Under the pieces are notes generated by a model that saw only the letters and a program-made list of their open reading frames with translations, searched no databases and was not told the origin of the DNA. Shown in pieces: positions 54,877 to 63,721 of a stretch of 64,000 nucleotides of DNA (position 1 is its first letter; each line of letters opens with the position of its first letter). The position numbers and the translations under genes are program-made. The DNA is from Asanoa ferruginea (GTDB taxonomy: Bacteria; Actinomycetota; Actinomycetes; Mycobacteriales; Micromonosporaceae). Location: assembly GCF_003387075.1 (NCBI RefSeq), contig NZ_QUMQ01000001.1, forward strand, positions 6,324,001-6,388,000, written 5' to 3'.

Positions 54877-55302
54877 ATGGGTACCGACGCGGACGCGGGC
54901 TGGTTTGCGCAGCGGCGGCGGGCGATCGAGGCGCATGCCAGCGCGCAGGAGACCCGCCGCGCACGAGAGGCCGAGCAGGCTGCCGAGCTGATCGCGGCGT
55001 TCGTCAAAGACGCGGTCGAGCGCGGTTTGGCGCCGACCGCCCTGACCGCGCCGGTTCATCGGGGGCGGGTTCGCTACCGGACCACGTTGCGGGGCTGGTA
55101 TCTCGACCGTGATCGGGAGCTTGCCGTCGACACCGACGGTCGGTTCTACGTCCTGGCCGTCGCCAACTCGGTGCGGGCCCGGCTGACCGGGGTCGACGTC
55201 GAGCCGCGGCCGGCGCCGCTCGTGGTGGGGGAGGGCGGGCGCGATGGGGAGTCGATTCCGCTTCGGACTCTGCTTCAGCGGCGGCTTGATGCGAAGGAAT
55301 AG
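54877..55302 (+). CDS. Conserved hypothetical protein (141 aa)
   Basis: A soluble protein of 141 residues. The N-terminal 50 residues are a charged helix (WFAQRRRAIEAHASAQETRR then AREAEQAAELIAAFV), perhaps coiled coil; the rest is a small alpha/beta domain with TTLRGWYLDRDRELAVDTDG and a C-terminal ESIPLRTLLQRRL. I recall similar unannotated proteins in Micromonosporaceae. No active-site motif is visible. The ATG at 54877 is preferred because the upstream open frame is only tandem repeat. Confidence 0.7.
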   Translation: MGTDADAGWFAQRRRAIEAHASAQETRRAREAEQAAELIAAFVKDAVERGLAPTALTAPVHRGRVRYRTTLRGWYLDRDRELAVDTDGRFYVLAVANSVRARLTGVDVEPRPAPLVVGEGGRDGESIPLRTLLQRRLDAKE

Positions 55303-55364
55303 GGCTCGCCGCCCCTGGCGTACCAGATAAGGTTGAAAGGGGTAAAACGGGGGAAAGGTCCGGC

Positions 55365-56399
55365 ATGTCTGGCAAGGTGGCGCACGTCGGGTCGCTCGTT
55401 GACAGCGAGCCGGTCTTCGAGAACGAGTTCGGCATCATCAACCAGCTCGCGGCGTCGTCGTTGCCGATTCTCTCCGGGATGTCGCTCAAGCGGATCTCGC
55501 TCGCGCCCGGCGCGATCCGCGAGCCACAGTGGAACGTCAATGCCAACCAGATCGCCTATGTCGTGGCCGGCACCGTGCTCGTGTCGTTGCTGGGCAACGG
55601 TGACAGCTTCGCCAGTTTCGTGGTGAAGACCGGCCAGATCTACCATGTCGAGTCGGGTGCGATCTACCACATCGAGAACGTCGGCGAGGGCAACGCGGAG
55701 ATCATCGCGGCGCTGCGGACCGATCAGCCGGAGCATTTCTCGTTGCAGGACAGCTTCAGCGCGATGACCAACGCCGTGCTGGGCAACACCTATGACCTGC
55801 CGTCGGACGCCTTCGCCGCGTTCGACCGGCACCACTCGGCGCAGATCGTGCGGCGCAACGGGCCGGCCCGGATCCCGGACTCTGCCGGGCTGCCCAACGC
55901 CCGGCTCTTCGACGTCGACGCGCAGGCCGCGCCGCTGTCCTATGAATACGGTTGGGCGCGGTTCGCCCGCAAGCAATACTGGGCGGCATTGGAAGACCTG
56001 TCGATGTATTCGCTCGCCTGTCACGACGACGGCATGCGCGAGCCACACTGGCATCCGGTCACGGCCGAGCTCGGCTATGTCCACAAGGGGCACGCCAAGA
56101 TGCGCGTGCTGTCACCCGACGGGTCGCTCGACGAATATCTGCTCGAGCCCGGCCAGGCCTACTTCATCCCGCGCGCCTACCCGCACCACATCGAGACCCT
56201 CGGCGAAGACGGCTTCCAGTTTTTGATCTTCTTCGACCAGCCGATGCCGGCCGATATCGGCTACCGCGCGACCGCGTCGGCCTTCACCCGCGAGGTGCTG
56301 TCGGCCGCGTTCGGCGTGCCCGAGCGGGAGCTACCGGCGTTTCCATTCACGCCGATGGACCCGCTCATCGTCAGCCGAACCAACCCCCGCGACGCGTGA
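55365..56399 (+). CDS. Bicupin protein (oxalate decarboxylase-like) with degenerate first cupin
   Basis: A 344-residue protein with two germin-like cupin domains. The second (about residues 185-330) keeps the metal site: REPHWHPVTAELGYV supplies two His and a Glu, and PRAYPHHIET the third His. The first (about 20-150) has REPQWNVNANQIAYV at the same place, with Gln, Asn and Gln replacing the ligands, so it probably binds no metal. Fungal and Bacillus oxalate decarboxylases have both sites. Substrate is not certain. It has no signal peptide. The ATG is preceded by GGGGGAAAGG, and the aquaporin gene overlaps its stop by one base. Confidence 0.8.
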   Translation: MSGKVAHVGSLVDSEPVFENEFGIINQLAASSLPILSGMSLKRISLAPGAIREPQWNVNANQIAYVVAGTVLVSLLGNGDSFASFVVKTGQIYHVESGAIYHIENVGEGNAEIIAALRTDQPEHFSLQDSFSAMTNAVLGNTYDLPSDAFAAFDRHHSAQIVRRNGPARIPDSAGLPNARLFDVDAQAAPLSYEYGWARFARKQYWAALEDLSMYSLACHDDGMREPHWHPVTAELGYVHKGHAKMRVLSPDGSLDEYLLEPGQAYFIPRAYPHHIETLGEDGFQFLIFFDQPMPADIGYRATASAFTREVLSAAFGVPERELPAFPFTPMDPLIVSRTNPRDA

Positions 56400-57103
56400 T
56401 GGACCAGCTACAGCGGTGCGTGGCCGAGTTCATCGGCACCCTGCTGCTCGTGTTCGTCGGCGCCGGCTCGGCCGTCGCGGCCCTCGTCGACGGCGGCGTG
56501 GTGGTCGTGGCGTTCACCTTCGGGCTCACCCTACTGGTGCTGGTCTACGCCATCGGGCCGATCTCCGGCTGCCACGTCAACCCGGCGGTCACGCTCGGCG
56601 CGCTGATCGCCGGCCGGATCTCGTTGGTGGGTGCGGCCGCCTACTGGATCGCCCAGTTCGGCGGCGCCGCCGTCGCGGGGCTCGGGCTGTGGATCCTCAC
56701 CCGGCACGGCGGCGTAGACGATCAGACCGATTCGCTGGCGACCAACGGGTACGGCGTGGACATCAACCTGGGCGGCACGTTCCTACTGGAGATCGTGTTG
56801 ACCTTCCTGCTCGTCCTGGTCGTGCTCGTCGTGACCAGCCGTGCCGAGCACGCCGGATTCGCCGGCATCGCGATCGGCTTCGCGCTCACCGCCACCAACC
56901 TCATCGCCATCAACCTCGACGGGGCGTCGATCAACCCGGCCCGGTCGCTCGGTCCCGCGATCTTCGAGGGCGGGGTCGCGCTCAGCCAGCTCTGGGTCTT
57001 CATCATCGCCCCGCTGATCGGCGGGGTCCTCGCCGCCATGGTGGCGCCACTGCTGGCCAGCACGCACCAGAGCTACCGGCGACACGCCGAACGCGCCGGC
57101 TAG
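56399..57103 (+). CDS. MIP-family channel (aquaporin/glycerol facilitator)
   Basis: A 234-residue membrane channel with six helices and two half-helix NPA loops, HVNPAVTLG (near residue 62) and SINPARSLG (near residue 180), both intact. The Arg after the second NPA is the selectivity-filter Arg, and the short loops and length favour a water-selective aquaporin over GlpF, though this is not certain. ATG overlaps the bicupin TGA by one base, so the two are translationally coupled. Its stop and that of the convergent SDR gene share the sequence CTAG. Confidence 0.9.
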   Translation: MDQLQRCVAEFIGTLLLVFVGAGSAVAALVDGGVVVVAFTFGLTLLVLVYAIGPISGCHVNPAVTLGALIAGRISLVGAAAYWIAQFGGAAVAGLGLWILTRHGGVDDQTDSLATNGYGVDINLGGTFLLEIVLTFLLVLVVLVVTSRAEHAGFAGIAIGFALTATNLIAINLDGASINPARSLGPAIFEGGVALSQLWVFIIAPLIGGVLAAMVAPLLASTHQSYRRHAERAG

Positions 57104-57852
57104 CCGACCCCGCCGGTCGCGCGCAGGTTCTGGCCCGTCATCCAGCGGCCGTCGGGTCCACACAGGAACGCGATGACGTCAGCCACGTCGGCCGGCTGGC
57201 CCAGGCGGCCAAGCGGCGTCAGCGCCGCCTCGGCCTCGAGCGCCTCGGGTGGGTTGGCCGCGCGCAGCAAATCGGTGTCGGTGGCGCCGGGGGAGACCGT
57301 GTTGACGGTGATGCCGCGGCCGCCGAGCTCGCGGGCCGCCACGGTGGTGAACTGCTCGACCGCGCCCTTGCTGCCGCAGTAGCTGGTCAGGCCCGCCTCC
57401 GGCAACAGCGTGTTGAGCGTCGACACGTTCACGATCCGGCCGCCGTCGCGCATGTGTCGCGCCGCGTGGCGCAGGGCCTGGAAGACCGACCGTGCGTTGA
57501 CCGCCATCAGCGAGTCGTAGTCGTCGTCGGTCATGTCGACCAGCAGGATCGGTCGGACGGCCGAGCCGGCGTTGTTGACCAGGATGTCGAGCCCGTCGAG
57601 GTGCTCACTGGCACCGGCGAACAGCGTCGCCACGCCGTCGGGTGCGGCCAGGTCGGCCCGCACGCCGTGCGCGGTGCCGCCCGCCTCCGCGACCACCTTC
57701 TCGACCACGGCCGCCGCCTCGGCGTTGGACCGGTAGCCGAACACCACGGTCGCGCCGTCGCGCGCCAGCCGCTCCACCACGGCGCGGCCGATGCCCCGCG
57801 ACCCGCCGGTGACTACCGCCATCTTGCCGCTCAACACCCCGTCAAAGGTCAT
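57100..57852 (-). CDS. SDR-family oxidoreductase
   Basis: A 250-residue classical short-chain dehydrogenase/reductase. The cofactor motif TGGSRGIG is near residue 15, NNAG near 92, catalytic Ser in NVSTLN and the YxxxK pair in YCGSK near 157-161, and the C-terminal GRLGQPADVADVIAFL. GYRSN after beta-2 suggests NADPH preference. It resembles 3-oxoacyl-ACP reductase-like enzymes. It is the last gene of a three-gene unit with two TenA-like genes, overlapping the upstream one by four bases. Substrate unknown. Confidence 0.88.
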   Translation of the reverse strand: MTFDGVLSGKMAVVTGGSRGIGRAVVERLARDGATVVFGYRSNAEAAAVVEKVVAEAGGTAHGVRADLAAPDGVATLFAGASEHLDGLDILVNNAGSAVRPILLVDMTDDDYDSLMAVNARSVFQALRHAARHMRDGGRIVNVSTLNTLLPEAGLTSYCGSKGAVEQFTTVAARELGGRGITVNTVSPGATDTDLLRAANPPEALEAEAALTPLGRLGQPADVADVIAFLCGPDGRWMTGQNLRATGGVG

Positions 57853-58469
57853 GGGACCTGACGGTACGCCGCATCGAAGAACGCCACCTCCAGCCCCATA
57901 GCGCGCCGGTAGATCGCGGCGGCCCGGGGATCGTCCGGCGTGGCGTAGGTGTCGAGCAGGCCCTCCAACGTCTGGGCGAGTTCCTCGAACGCGGGGTCGG
58001 CGTAGGTGCGGATCCATTCGCCGTAACGCTCGTCGCCGCCGGTCAGCGACTGGCCGAGGTGCGCGTAGAGCCGCATGCACGGCGTCAGCGCCGCGCAGGT
58101 GTGCCCGAGGTCGCCCAGCGCGGCGGTGGCGAGCAGGAAGTCGGTGTAGGCGAGCGTGGCCGGCAGCGGTTCGACCCGGCCCAGGTCGATGTCCCATTGC
58201 CGCGCGTAGCCGTCGTGCAACCGCAACTCGTCGCGTACCCCGGCGAGCAGGCCGGCGAAGGTGTCCAGGCCGTGCCGGTCGGGGCTGTGCGCGAGGGCGA
58301 GCGCGTAGCCGCGGGCGAACGACTCCAGGAAGAACGCGTCCTGGGCGACGTAACCGGCGAAGACCTCCCGGGGCAGCGTGCCGTCGGCGAGCCCGGTGAC
58401 GAAGGGATGGTTCCGCGCGGACAGCGCGAGGTCGGCGTTGGCACGCCACAGCGCAGCGGCGACGCTCAT
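57849..58469 (-). CDS. tenA: TenA-family protein (aminopyrimidine aminohydrolase/thiaminase II type)
   Basis: A 206-residue all-helical TenA/THI-4 protein. FVTGLADGTLPREVFAGYVA near the N terminus and YAQDAFFLESFARGYALAL-like text (QDAFFLESFARGYALALAHS) match the family. The active-site Cys is conserved as Cys131 in LTPCMRLYAHLG. TenA hydrolyses aminopyrimidine breakdown products for thiamine salvage. It overlaps the second TenA-like gene upstream and the SDR gene downstream by four bases each. No TPP riboswitch signature was seen upstream of the operon. Confidence 0.88.
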   Translation of the reverse strand: MSVAAALWRANADLALSARNHPFVTGLADGTLPREVFAGYVAQDAFFLESFARGYALALAHSPDRHGLDTFAGLLAGVRDELRLHDGYARQWDIDLGRVEPLPATLAYTDFLLATAALGDLGHTCAALTPCMRLYAHLGQSLTGGDERYGEWIRTYADPAFEELAQTLEGLLDTYATPDDPRAAAIYRRAMGLEVAFFDAAYRQVP

Positions 58470-59059
58470 GCGCCGGCCCCGGTCGCCGCCCAGAAGTCGA
58501 CCTCGGCCGCGACCACGGCGAGGAACACCTCGTCAGCGTCAGCCGCCTGGTGAGAGGCCGCGGCGGCCAGCCCCGCCACGTACCCGGCGAAATCGGGTGT
58601 GGTCCAGTGCGTCACGAACTCGCGGAACTCGGGTGCGCCCGGGGAGGCGAACGCCCACGCGTCGAGGTAGGTCCGCTCGATCGCCCAGAGCGCGACCAGG
58701 GCCTCGGGCACCGGCGCGGCGTCGAGCCGGCCGAGCAGGTCGCCGTAGGCCACCGTGGCCGGCGTCGCGGCGGCCGTCAGGTCGAGCCCGCGCGCGGCGG
58801 CCTGCTCGTCGAACCAGGCCAACTCGTCGACCAGGGCCACCGCGCCGGCCGCGAGCACCGGCTGCGCGTGTCGCGGTGCCCGGGCCAGCAGCCGGGCCTG
58901 GAACGCCAGCAGGTCCGCGACGAAGTGATGGTCCTGCACGAGCCACGCGGCGAAGGAGGGTGCCGGGAGGGTGCCGTCGCGTACCCCGATCAGGAATGGG
59001 TGTCGGGTGGCGCCGGCCCAGGCGGCCGCGTGCCGCGTCAGAAGATCATTTACCTGCAC
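58466..59059 (-). CDS. TenA-like protein lacking the active-site Cys
   Basis: A 197-residue TenA/THI-4 superfamily protein: FLIGVRDGTLPAPSFAAWLV and QDHHFVADLLAFQARLLARA are family segments. At the place of the TenA catalytic Cys it reads VALWAIERTYLDAW, with no Cys, like the TenA_E subfamily. It may use an active-site Glu or have another role. GTG 59059 is the start; upstream the frame stays open but is not family-like. First gene of the TenA-TenA-SDR unit. Confidence 0.8.
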   Translation of the reverse strand: MQVNDLLTRHAAAWAGATRHPFLIGVRDGTLPAPSFAAWLVQDHHFVADLLAFQARLLARAPRHAQPVLAAGAVALVDELAWFDEQAAARGLDLTAAATPATVAYGDLLGRLDAAPVPEALVALWAIERTYLDAWAFASPGAPEFREFVTHWTTPDFAGYVAGLAAAASHQAADADEVFLAVVAAEVDFWAATGAGA

Positions 59060-59100
59060 GATGGCGACCCTACCGGGCCGCCGAACGGATGAGCACAGCG

Positions 59101-59135
59101 TGATGGCCGGCGGCCCACGGGCGTGCCGGCCATCA
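59101..59135 (-). terminator. Hairpin between methyltransferase and TenA operon
   Basis: Perfect 11-base arms TGATGGCCGGC (59101-59111) and GCCGGCCATCA (59125-59135) lie 13 bases after the stop of the methyltransferase gene on the minus strand. Confidence 0.6.
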
Positions 59136-59148
59136 GCTGATCGCCAGA

Positions 59149-59940
59149 CTAGCCGGCCTTGCGGGCGACCCCGGCATATTCGCTCGCGGGCGTGGTGTCG
59201 TTGCCGTCCGGCCGCCAGTGCGAGCAGGTCACCAGGCCGGGCTCGATCAGCTCCCAGCCATCGAAGAACCGCGCGATGACGTCGGGGTCGCGGACCGCCA
59301 TGGGCGCTGCCCCGCCGTCGTTCCACATCGCGACGGCGCGGTCGACGGCCTCCGGGTTGACCTCCCGGGTGGGGTGCGAGATGACCAGGTAGCTGCCCGC
59401 GGGCACCGCCTCGGTCAGCGTCGTGACGATCTCCCGGGCCTGGTCGTCGTCGACGACGAAGTTGAGGATGCCGAGCAGCATCACCGCCACCGGACGGTCG
59501 AAGTCGAGGGTCTTGGCGGCCTCGGTGAGGATCCGGGCTGGGTCGCTGACGTCGGCGTCGATGTAGTCGGTGGCGCCCTCCGGGCTGCTGGTCAGCAGCG
59601 CCCGGGCGTGCACCAGGACCATCGGGTCGTTGTCGACGTAGACGATCCGGGAGTCCGGCGCGGTGGCCTGTGCGACCTGGTGGGTGTTGTCGGCGGTGGG
59701 CAGCCCGGTGCCGATGTCGAGGAACTGGCGCACGCCGGCCTCACCGGCCAGGTGCCGCACCGCACGACCGAGGAACTCGCGGTTGAAGCGCGCCGACTGC
59801 ACGAGCTCCGGCATGAAGGCGAGCACCTGCTCGGCGGCCGCCCGGTCGGCGGCGAAGTTGTCCTTGCCGCCCAGCAGGTAGTTCCACAGCCGCGCCGAGT
59901 GGGCCACGCTGGTGTCCAGTTTGGCCAATTGGTCGTTCAT
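59149..59940 (-). CDS. SAM-dependent methyltransferase (DUF574 type)
   Basis: A 263-residue protein of the actinobacterial DUF574 methyltransferase-like family. HSARLWNYLLGGKDNFAADR near the N terminus is the family hallmark, FLDIGTGLPT is the SAM-binding glycine motif, and VYVDNDPMVLVHARALL the acidic-loop region; ILNFVVDD and SHPTRE follow as usual. Substrate is unknown; these proteins are present in many copies in streptomycetes, often near regulators. The ATG at 59940 begins the family-like sequence; the frame is open for another 37 codons. Confidence 0.88.
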   Translation of the reverse strand: MNDQLAKLDTSVAHSARLWNYLLGGKDNFAADRAAAEQVLAFMPELVQSARFNREFLGRAVRHLAGEAGVRQFLDIGTGLPTADNTHQVAQATAPDSRIVYVDNDPMVLVHARALLTSSPEGATDYIDADVSDPARILTEAAKTLDFDRPVAVMLLGILNFVVDDDQAREIVTTLTEAVPAGSYLVISHPTREVNPEAVDRAVAMWNDGGAAPMAVRDPDVIARFFDGWELIEPGLVTCSHWRPDGNDTTPASEYAGVARKAG

Positions 59941-60067
59941 CTGGTCCGCCACCAGAACCCCTTCCGCCTGTTGGATCAGAAGCATAGAGGGCAACTGATC
60001 AGCCTGGCGAAGGTGCCGAGTTCGAAAGCCGACAGTGGACGCCCGGATCACGGCCTGTCACGGTTCG

Positions 60068-62671
60068 ATGGTGGATGTGCTGATGGAACGCGCCCGTCAC
60101 CTCCGGTCGCTGCGGTCCGCGCTCGACACGGTGGCCGGCGGCGGGGGAGTGCTGGTGCTGCTCGGCGGCGAGGCGGGCGGCGGGAAGACCGCGCTCGTCC
60201 GCGAGTTCTGCCGCACCGCCGACCCGGTCCTGTGGGGTGCCTGCGATCCGCTCTTCACCCCGCGGCCCCTGGGTCCGTTCGTCGACATCGCCCACGACTT
60301 GGGCGGCGAGCTGCACGACCTGCTGGAGGCGGGCGCGAAACCCCACCAGGTCGCGCCGGCGCTGAGCCGATGGGCCCAGGCCGCCGCCCGGCCCCCGGTC
60401 ATCGTGCTGGAAGACCTGCACTGGGCCGACGAGGCCACGCTCGACGTGCTGAGCCTGCTCGGCCGCCGGATCGCCACGATCCCGGCACTCGTGGTGGCCA
60501 CCTACCGCGACGACGAGATCGGCCGCACCCACCCGCTCCGCCGGCTGCTCGGCGAGGTGAGGGGCACCGGATCCGTCCGCCGGCTGGCAGCCGAGCCGCT
60601 GTCGGTCGACGCCGTCGCCGCCCTCGCGGAGCCGCACGGCATCGACCCGGCCGCGTTGCACCGGGTCACCGCAGGCAACCCCCTCTTCGTCACCGAGGTG
60701 CTTGCCGCACATGGCGACGACATCCCGGCGACCGTTCGCGACGCCGTCCTCGCGCGTGCCGCCCGCCTCCCGACGGCCGCGAGCACCGTGGTCGAGGCGG
60801 TCTCGATCGCGCTGCCACACTGCGAGCTGTCGCTGCTGGAGACGCTGGTCGCGGACGCCGCACAGGGCCTGGAGGGCGCGCTGGCCGCCGGCATCCTCGA
60901 GGTCGTGCCGGGCGGGGTCAGGTTCCGCCACGAGCTGGCCCGCATCGCGATCGAGGAGTCGCTGACCCCCTACCGCCGGATCGCTCTGCACCGGGCCGCT
61001 CTCGCCGCGCTGGCGGCCGGCGGCGCGGATCCCACCCGGCTGGCACACCACGCGGAGGCCGCCGGCGACACCGCGGCCGTGCTGCGCTTCGCGCCGGCGG
61101 CGGCCGAGCACGCCGCCTCGATCGGCGCACACCGCGAGGCGGCGGCCCACTACGCGCGGGCGCTGCGGTTCGCCGGCTGCCTGGGCCCGGCCGAGCGGGC
61201 TACGTTGCTGGAAAGCCGGTCACAGGAGTGCTACCTGACCGACCAGACCAACGACTCGATCATCGCGCTGGAGGAGGCTGTCGCGCTGCGCAAGGGGCTC
61301 GGCGACCGGCTGGGCGAGGCGGCCGCGCTGTCGCTGCTGACCCGCCGGCTGTGGTGCGGTGCGCGCACCCACGAGGCCACCCGTGCCGGCCACGAGGCGG
61401 TCCGGCTGCTGGAAGGACTGCCGCCGGGGCGTGAGCTGGCGCTGGCCTACAGCAATCTCTCCCAGCTCTATCTCAATGACGAGCAGTTCGACGAGACGGT
61501 CGGGTGGGCGGAGCGGGCGTCCGAGCTCGCCACGACGATCGGCGACACCGACGTGATCGTGCACAGCCTCAACAACCACGGCACGATCGAGCTGCTCGCC
61601 GGCCGTCCCGAAGGGCTGGCCAAGCTGGAACGCAGCCTCGCCCTCGCCGAGCGGCCCGGTCTGGAGGAGCACGTCGGGCGGTTCTTCATCCACATCGGCT
61701 GGGCGATGACCCGCACCCGGGCACACGAGCTGGCGCCGTGGCTCGACCGCGGCATCGACGTCTGCGACGAGCTCGGCCTGGAGGGCTGGCGCCTCTACGT
61801 CCAGGCCTACCGGGCGCGGCTGCACCTCGACCGCGGCCGCTGGGACGACGCGGCCGACGACGCCGCCTTCGTGCTGCGCTCCGCCGAGTCGGTGCCGCTG
61901 CTGCGGATCCTCGCCCTCACCCTGCTCGGCCTGCTCCGGGCCCGCCGCGGCGACGCCGACCCGTGGCCGCTGCTCGACGAGGCCCGCACGCTCGTCGACG
62001 GGCAACACGAGCTGCAATACCGGGTGCCGGTGGCAACCGCCCGGGCCGAGGCGGCCTGGCTCGCCGGTCGCGGCGCCGATGTCGACGAGGCGACCCGCGA
62101 CCTGCTGGCCGACGCCGTCGCGCGCCGGGCGCCGTGGGTCGTGGGGGAGCTGGCGTGGTTGCGCCGGCTGGCCGGCCACGACGAGCCGGTCACCGGGGTG
62201 GCCGAGCCGTATCTGTCGCAGCTCACCGGCGACCCGACCGCCGCCGCCACGCGTTGGGAGAAGCTGGGCTGCCCCTACGACGCCGCCCTCGCGCTGCTCG
62301 GCCCTGGGGACGAAGGCGGCGAGGGCGACGAGAGCGACCTACGTCGGGCGCTGGCCGAGTTCCAGCGGCTCGGCGCCCGGCCCGCCGCCGCGATCGCCGC
62401 ACGCCGGTTGCGCGAGCACGGCGCCCGCGGCCTGCCCAGGGGCCCGCGCCCGCAGACGGCCCGCAACCCGGTCAGCCTGACCCGGCGGGAGGTCGAGGTG
62501 CTCGCGCTGGTGCGGGAGGGTTCGTCCAATGCGGACATCGCCGCGCGGCTGTTCCTGTCGGAGCGGACCGTCCACCACCACGTCTCGGCGATCCTGCGCA
62601 AGCTCGGCGTCAGCAGCCGCACCCAGGCGATCTCCGAGTCGGCGCGGCTAGGCATCGGCACGCCAACCTAG
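60068..62671 (+). CDS. LAL-type LuxR-family transcriptional regulator (ATPase)
   Basis: An 867-residue large ATP-binding LuxR regulator. The N terminus is an AAA-like ATPase: Walker A GGEAGGGKTALV (about residues 32-43) and Walker B VIVLEDLHWADE (about 113-124). The middle 500 residues are helical TPR-like repeats (YSNLSQLYLNDEQFDETVGW). The last 65 residues are a LuxR/GerE HTH (LTRREVEVLALVREGSSNAD then RTVHHHVSAILRKLGVSSRT). LAL regulators respond to small ligands or proteins and often control secondary metabolism or sugar uptake. Target is not evident. Start is uncertain between GTG 60035, ATG 60068 and ATG 60083. Confidence 0.9.
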   Translation: MVDVLMERARHLRSLRSALDTVAGGGGVLVLLGGEAGGGKTALVREFCRTADPVLWGACDPLFTPRPLGPFVDIAHDLGGELHDLLEAGAKPHQVAPALSRWAQAAARPPVIVLEDLHWADEATLDVLSLLGRRIATIPALVVATYRDDEIGRTHPLRRLLGEVRGTGSVRRLAAEPLSVDAVAALAEPHGIDPAALHRVTAGNPLFVTEVLAAHGDDIPATVRDAVLARAARLPTAASTVVEAVSIALPHCELSLLETLVADAAQGLEGALAAGILEVVPGGVRFRHELARIAIEESLTPYRRIALHRAALAALAAGGADPTRLAHHAEAAGDTAAVLRFAPAAAEHAASIGAHREAAAHYARALRFAGCLGPAERATLLESRSQECYLTDQTNDSIIALEEAVALRKGLGDRLGEAAALSLLTRRLWCGARTHEATRAGHEAVRLLEGLPPGRELALAYSNLSQLYLNDEQFDETVGWAERASELATTIGDTDVIVHSLNNHGTIELLAGRPEGLAKLERSLALAERPGLEEHVGRFFIHIGWAMTRTRAHELAPWLDRGIDVCDELGLEGWRLYVQAYRARLHLDRGRWDDAADDAAFVLRSAESVPLLRILALTLLGLLRARRGDADPWPLLDEARTLVDGQHELQYRVPVATARAEAAWLAGRGADVDEATRDLLADAVARRAPWVVGELAWLRRLAGHDEPVTGVAEPYLSQLTGDPTAAATRWEKLGCPYDAALALLGPGDEGGEGDESDLRRALAEFQRLGARPAAAIAARRLREHGARGLPRGPRPQTARNPVSLTRREVEVLALVREGSSNADIAARLFLSERTVHHHVSAILRKLGVSSRTQAISESARLGIGTPT

Positions 62672-62770
62672 GCACCGCCACCAAGCCAACCTGGGCAATT
62701 CCTCGGGTCCGCCGTCGCAACCCTTTTCCTACCGTGACAGGCAGTTGATGCCACACCGGGAGGAACGACC

Positions 62771-63043
62771 ATGCCGAGATACATCGTCGAGCGCACCTTC
62801 GACAGCGGCCTGCACATCCCCGTCGACCAGGCGGGCGCGGAGACCTGCCTCGCGGTCGTCGGCCGCAACGCCGAGGAGGGCGTGACCTGGATCCATTCCT
62901 ATGTCACGAGCGACAAGAGCAAGACCTTCTGCGTGTACGACGCCCCGACGCCGGAAGCCGTCCGCCGCACCGCGGAGCGCAACGCGCTGCCGGTCGACCG
63001 GATCAGCGAAGTCAGCGTCCTCGACCCCTACTTCTACCGATGA
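62771..63043 (+). CDS. DUF4242 (SCO4226-like) small protein
   Basis: A 90-residue protein with the DUF4242 pattern MPRYIVERTFDSGLHIPVDQ, VTWIHSYVTSDKSKTFCVYD and ALPVDRISEVSVLDPYFYR. Streptomyces SCO4226 of this family is a nickel-binding ferredoxin-like protein. The start follows GGGAGGAACGACC, a strong ribosome binding site. The lipoprotein gene downstream overlaps it by four bases. Confidence 0.88.
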   Translation: MPRYIVERTFDSGLHIPVDQAGAETCLAVVGRNAEEGVTWIHSYVTSDKSKTFCVYDAPTPEAVRRTAERNALPVDRISEVSVLDPYFYR

Positions 63044-63678
63044 GCCCGCGCCGGATGCTGGCGGCGGCCGCCGTGCTGGCCCTCGTCACCGCATGCGCAC
63101 CATCCACATCAGACAAGCCGGCCACCATGCCGGAGCACGCGACCACGGCACCCTCCGCCGACGCCAGCCCGGAGCTGGCCGCCGCGCTGGGAAAGGCACG
63201 GGCGGCGACCGCGAAGTATGTCGCCGACCTCGGCGCGGCCGAGGCCGACGGCTACCACATCATCACCAAGATGATGCCCGGGATGGGCTACCACTACCTG
63301 AACCCGGCGGTCACCGGCTTCGACGTCACCAGGCCGGCGATCCTGGTCTACGTCAAGGACGGCACCGACTGGCAACTCGGCGCGCTCGAATGGGTCTGGC
63401 CCGAGCAACCCGGCACGCCACCGCTCGACGGCGCGACCTACGGCTCGTTCGACGCGGCGTGCCATTACCAGGACGGCACCTTCGTGCCGGCGGCCGCGGA
63501 GAAAGACTGCGCCAAGGCCAGCGACGGCGGGTCGCCGTTCACCTTCTGGCACCCGACGCTGGTGACCATGCACGTCTGGCTCTGGTTCCACAACCCGGCC
63601 GGGCTCTTCCACGGCACCAACCCGCTGGTGTCGACGTCGGTCGACCACCCGAGCCGGTTCGAGCAACGCACCGGCTGA
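63040..63678 (+). CDS. Secreted lipoprotein of unknown function
   Basis: A 212-residue lipoprotein: signal peptide MSPRRMLAAAAVLALVTAC with the lipobox Cys at residue 19, then a Thr/Ser/Pro-rich linker. The globular part contains GYHIITKMMPGMGYHYLNPA, a middle Cys pair (AACHYQD, KDCAKA) and FWHPTLVTMHVWLWFHNPAG at the end, with several conserved-looking His residues that could bind metal. It is coupled to the DUF4242 gene (ATGA overlap). Family not named; similar secreted proteins occur in actinomycetes. Confidence 0.75.
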   Translation: MSPRRMLAAAAVLALVTACAPSTSDKPATMPEHATTAPSADASPELAAALGKARAATAKYVADLGAAEADGYHIITKMMPGMGYHYLNPAVTGFDVTRPAILVYVKDGTDWQLGALEWVWPEQPGTPPLDGATYGSFDAACHYQDGTFVPAAAEKDCAKASDGGSPFTFWHPTLVTMHVWLWFHNPAGLFHGTNPLVSTSVDHPSRFEQRTG

Positions 63679-63685
63679 CGTGCGA

Positions 63686-63721
63686 TCGCGAGCCGCGACA
63701 CGGAGCGGTCGCGGCTCGCGA
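63686..63721. terminator. Bidirectional hairpin terminator
   Basis: Perfect 14-base arms TCGCGAGCCGCGAC (63686-63699) and complement (63708-63721) with an eight-base loop, exactly between the convergent lipoprotein and VOC genes. Confidence 0.75.

Noticed and set aside
59060-59148. Possible TPP riboswitch ahead of the TenA operon
   Set aside because: The short upstream region lacks the conserved CUGAGA and other thi-box elements and is too short; only a hairpin of the neighbouring gene is present.
59218-61434. 738-codon plus-strand open frame spanning the methyltransferase and regulator genes
   Set aside because: It crosses two real genes in other frames; its Arg/Pro/Gly-rich translation has no domain.
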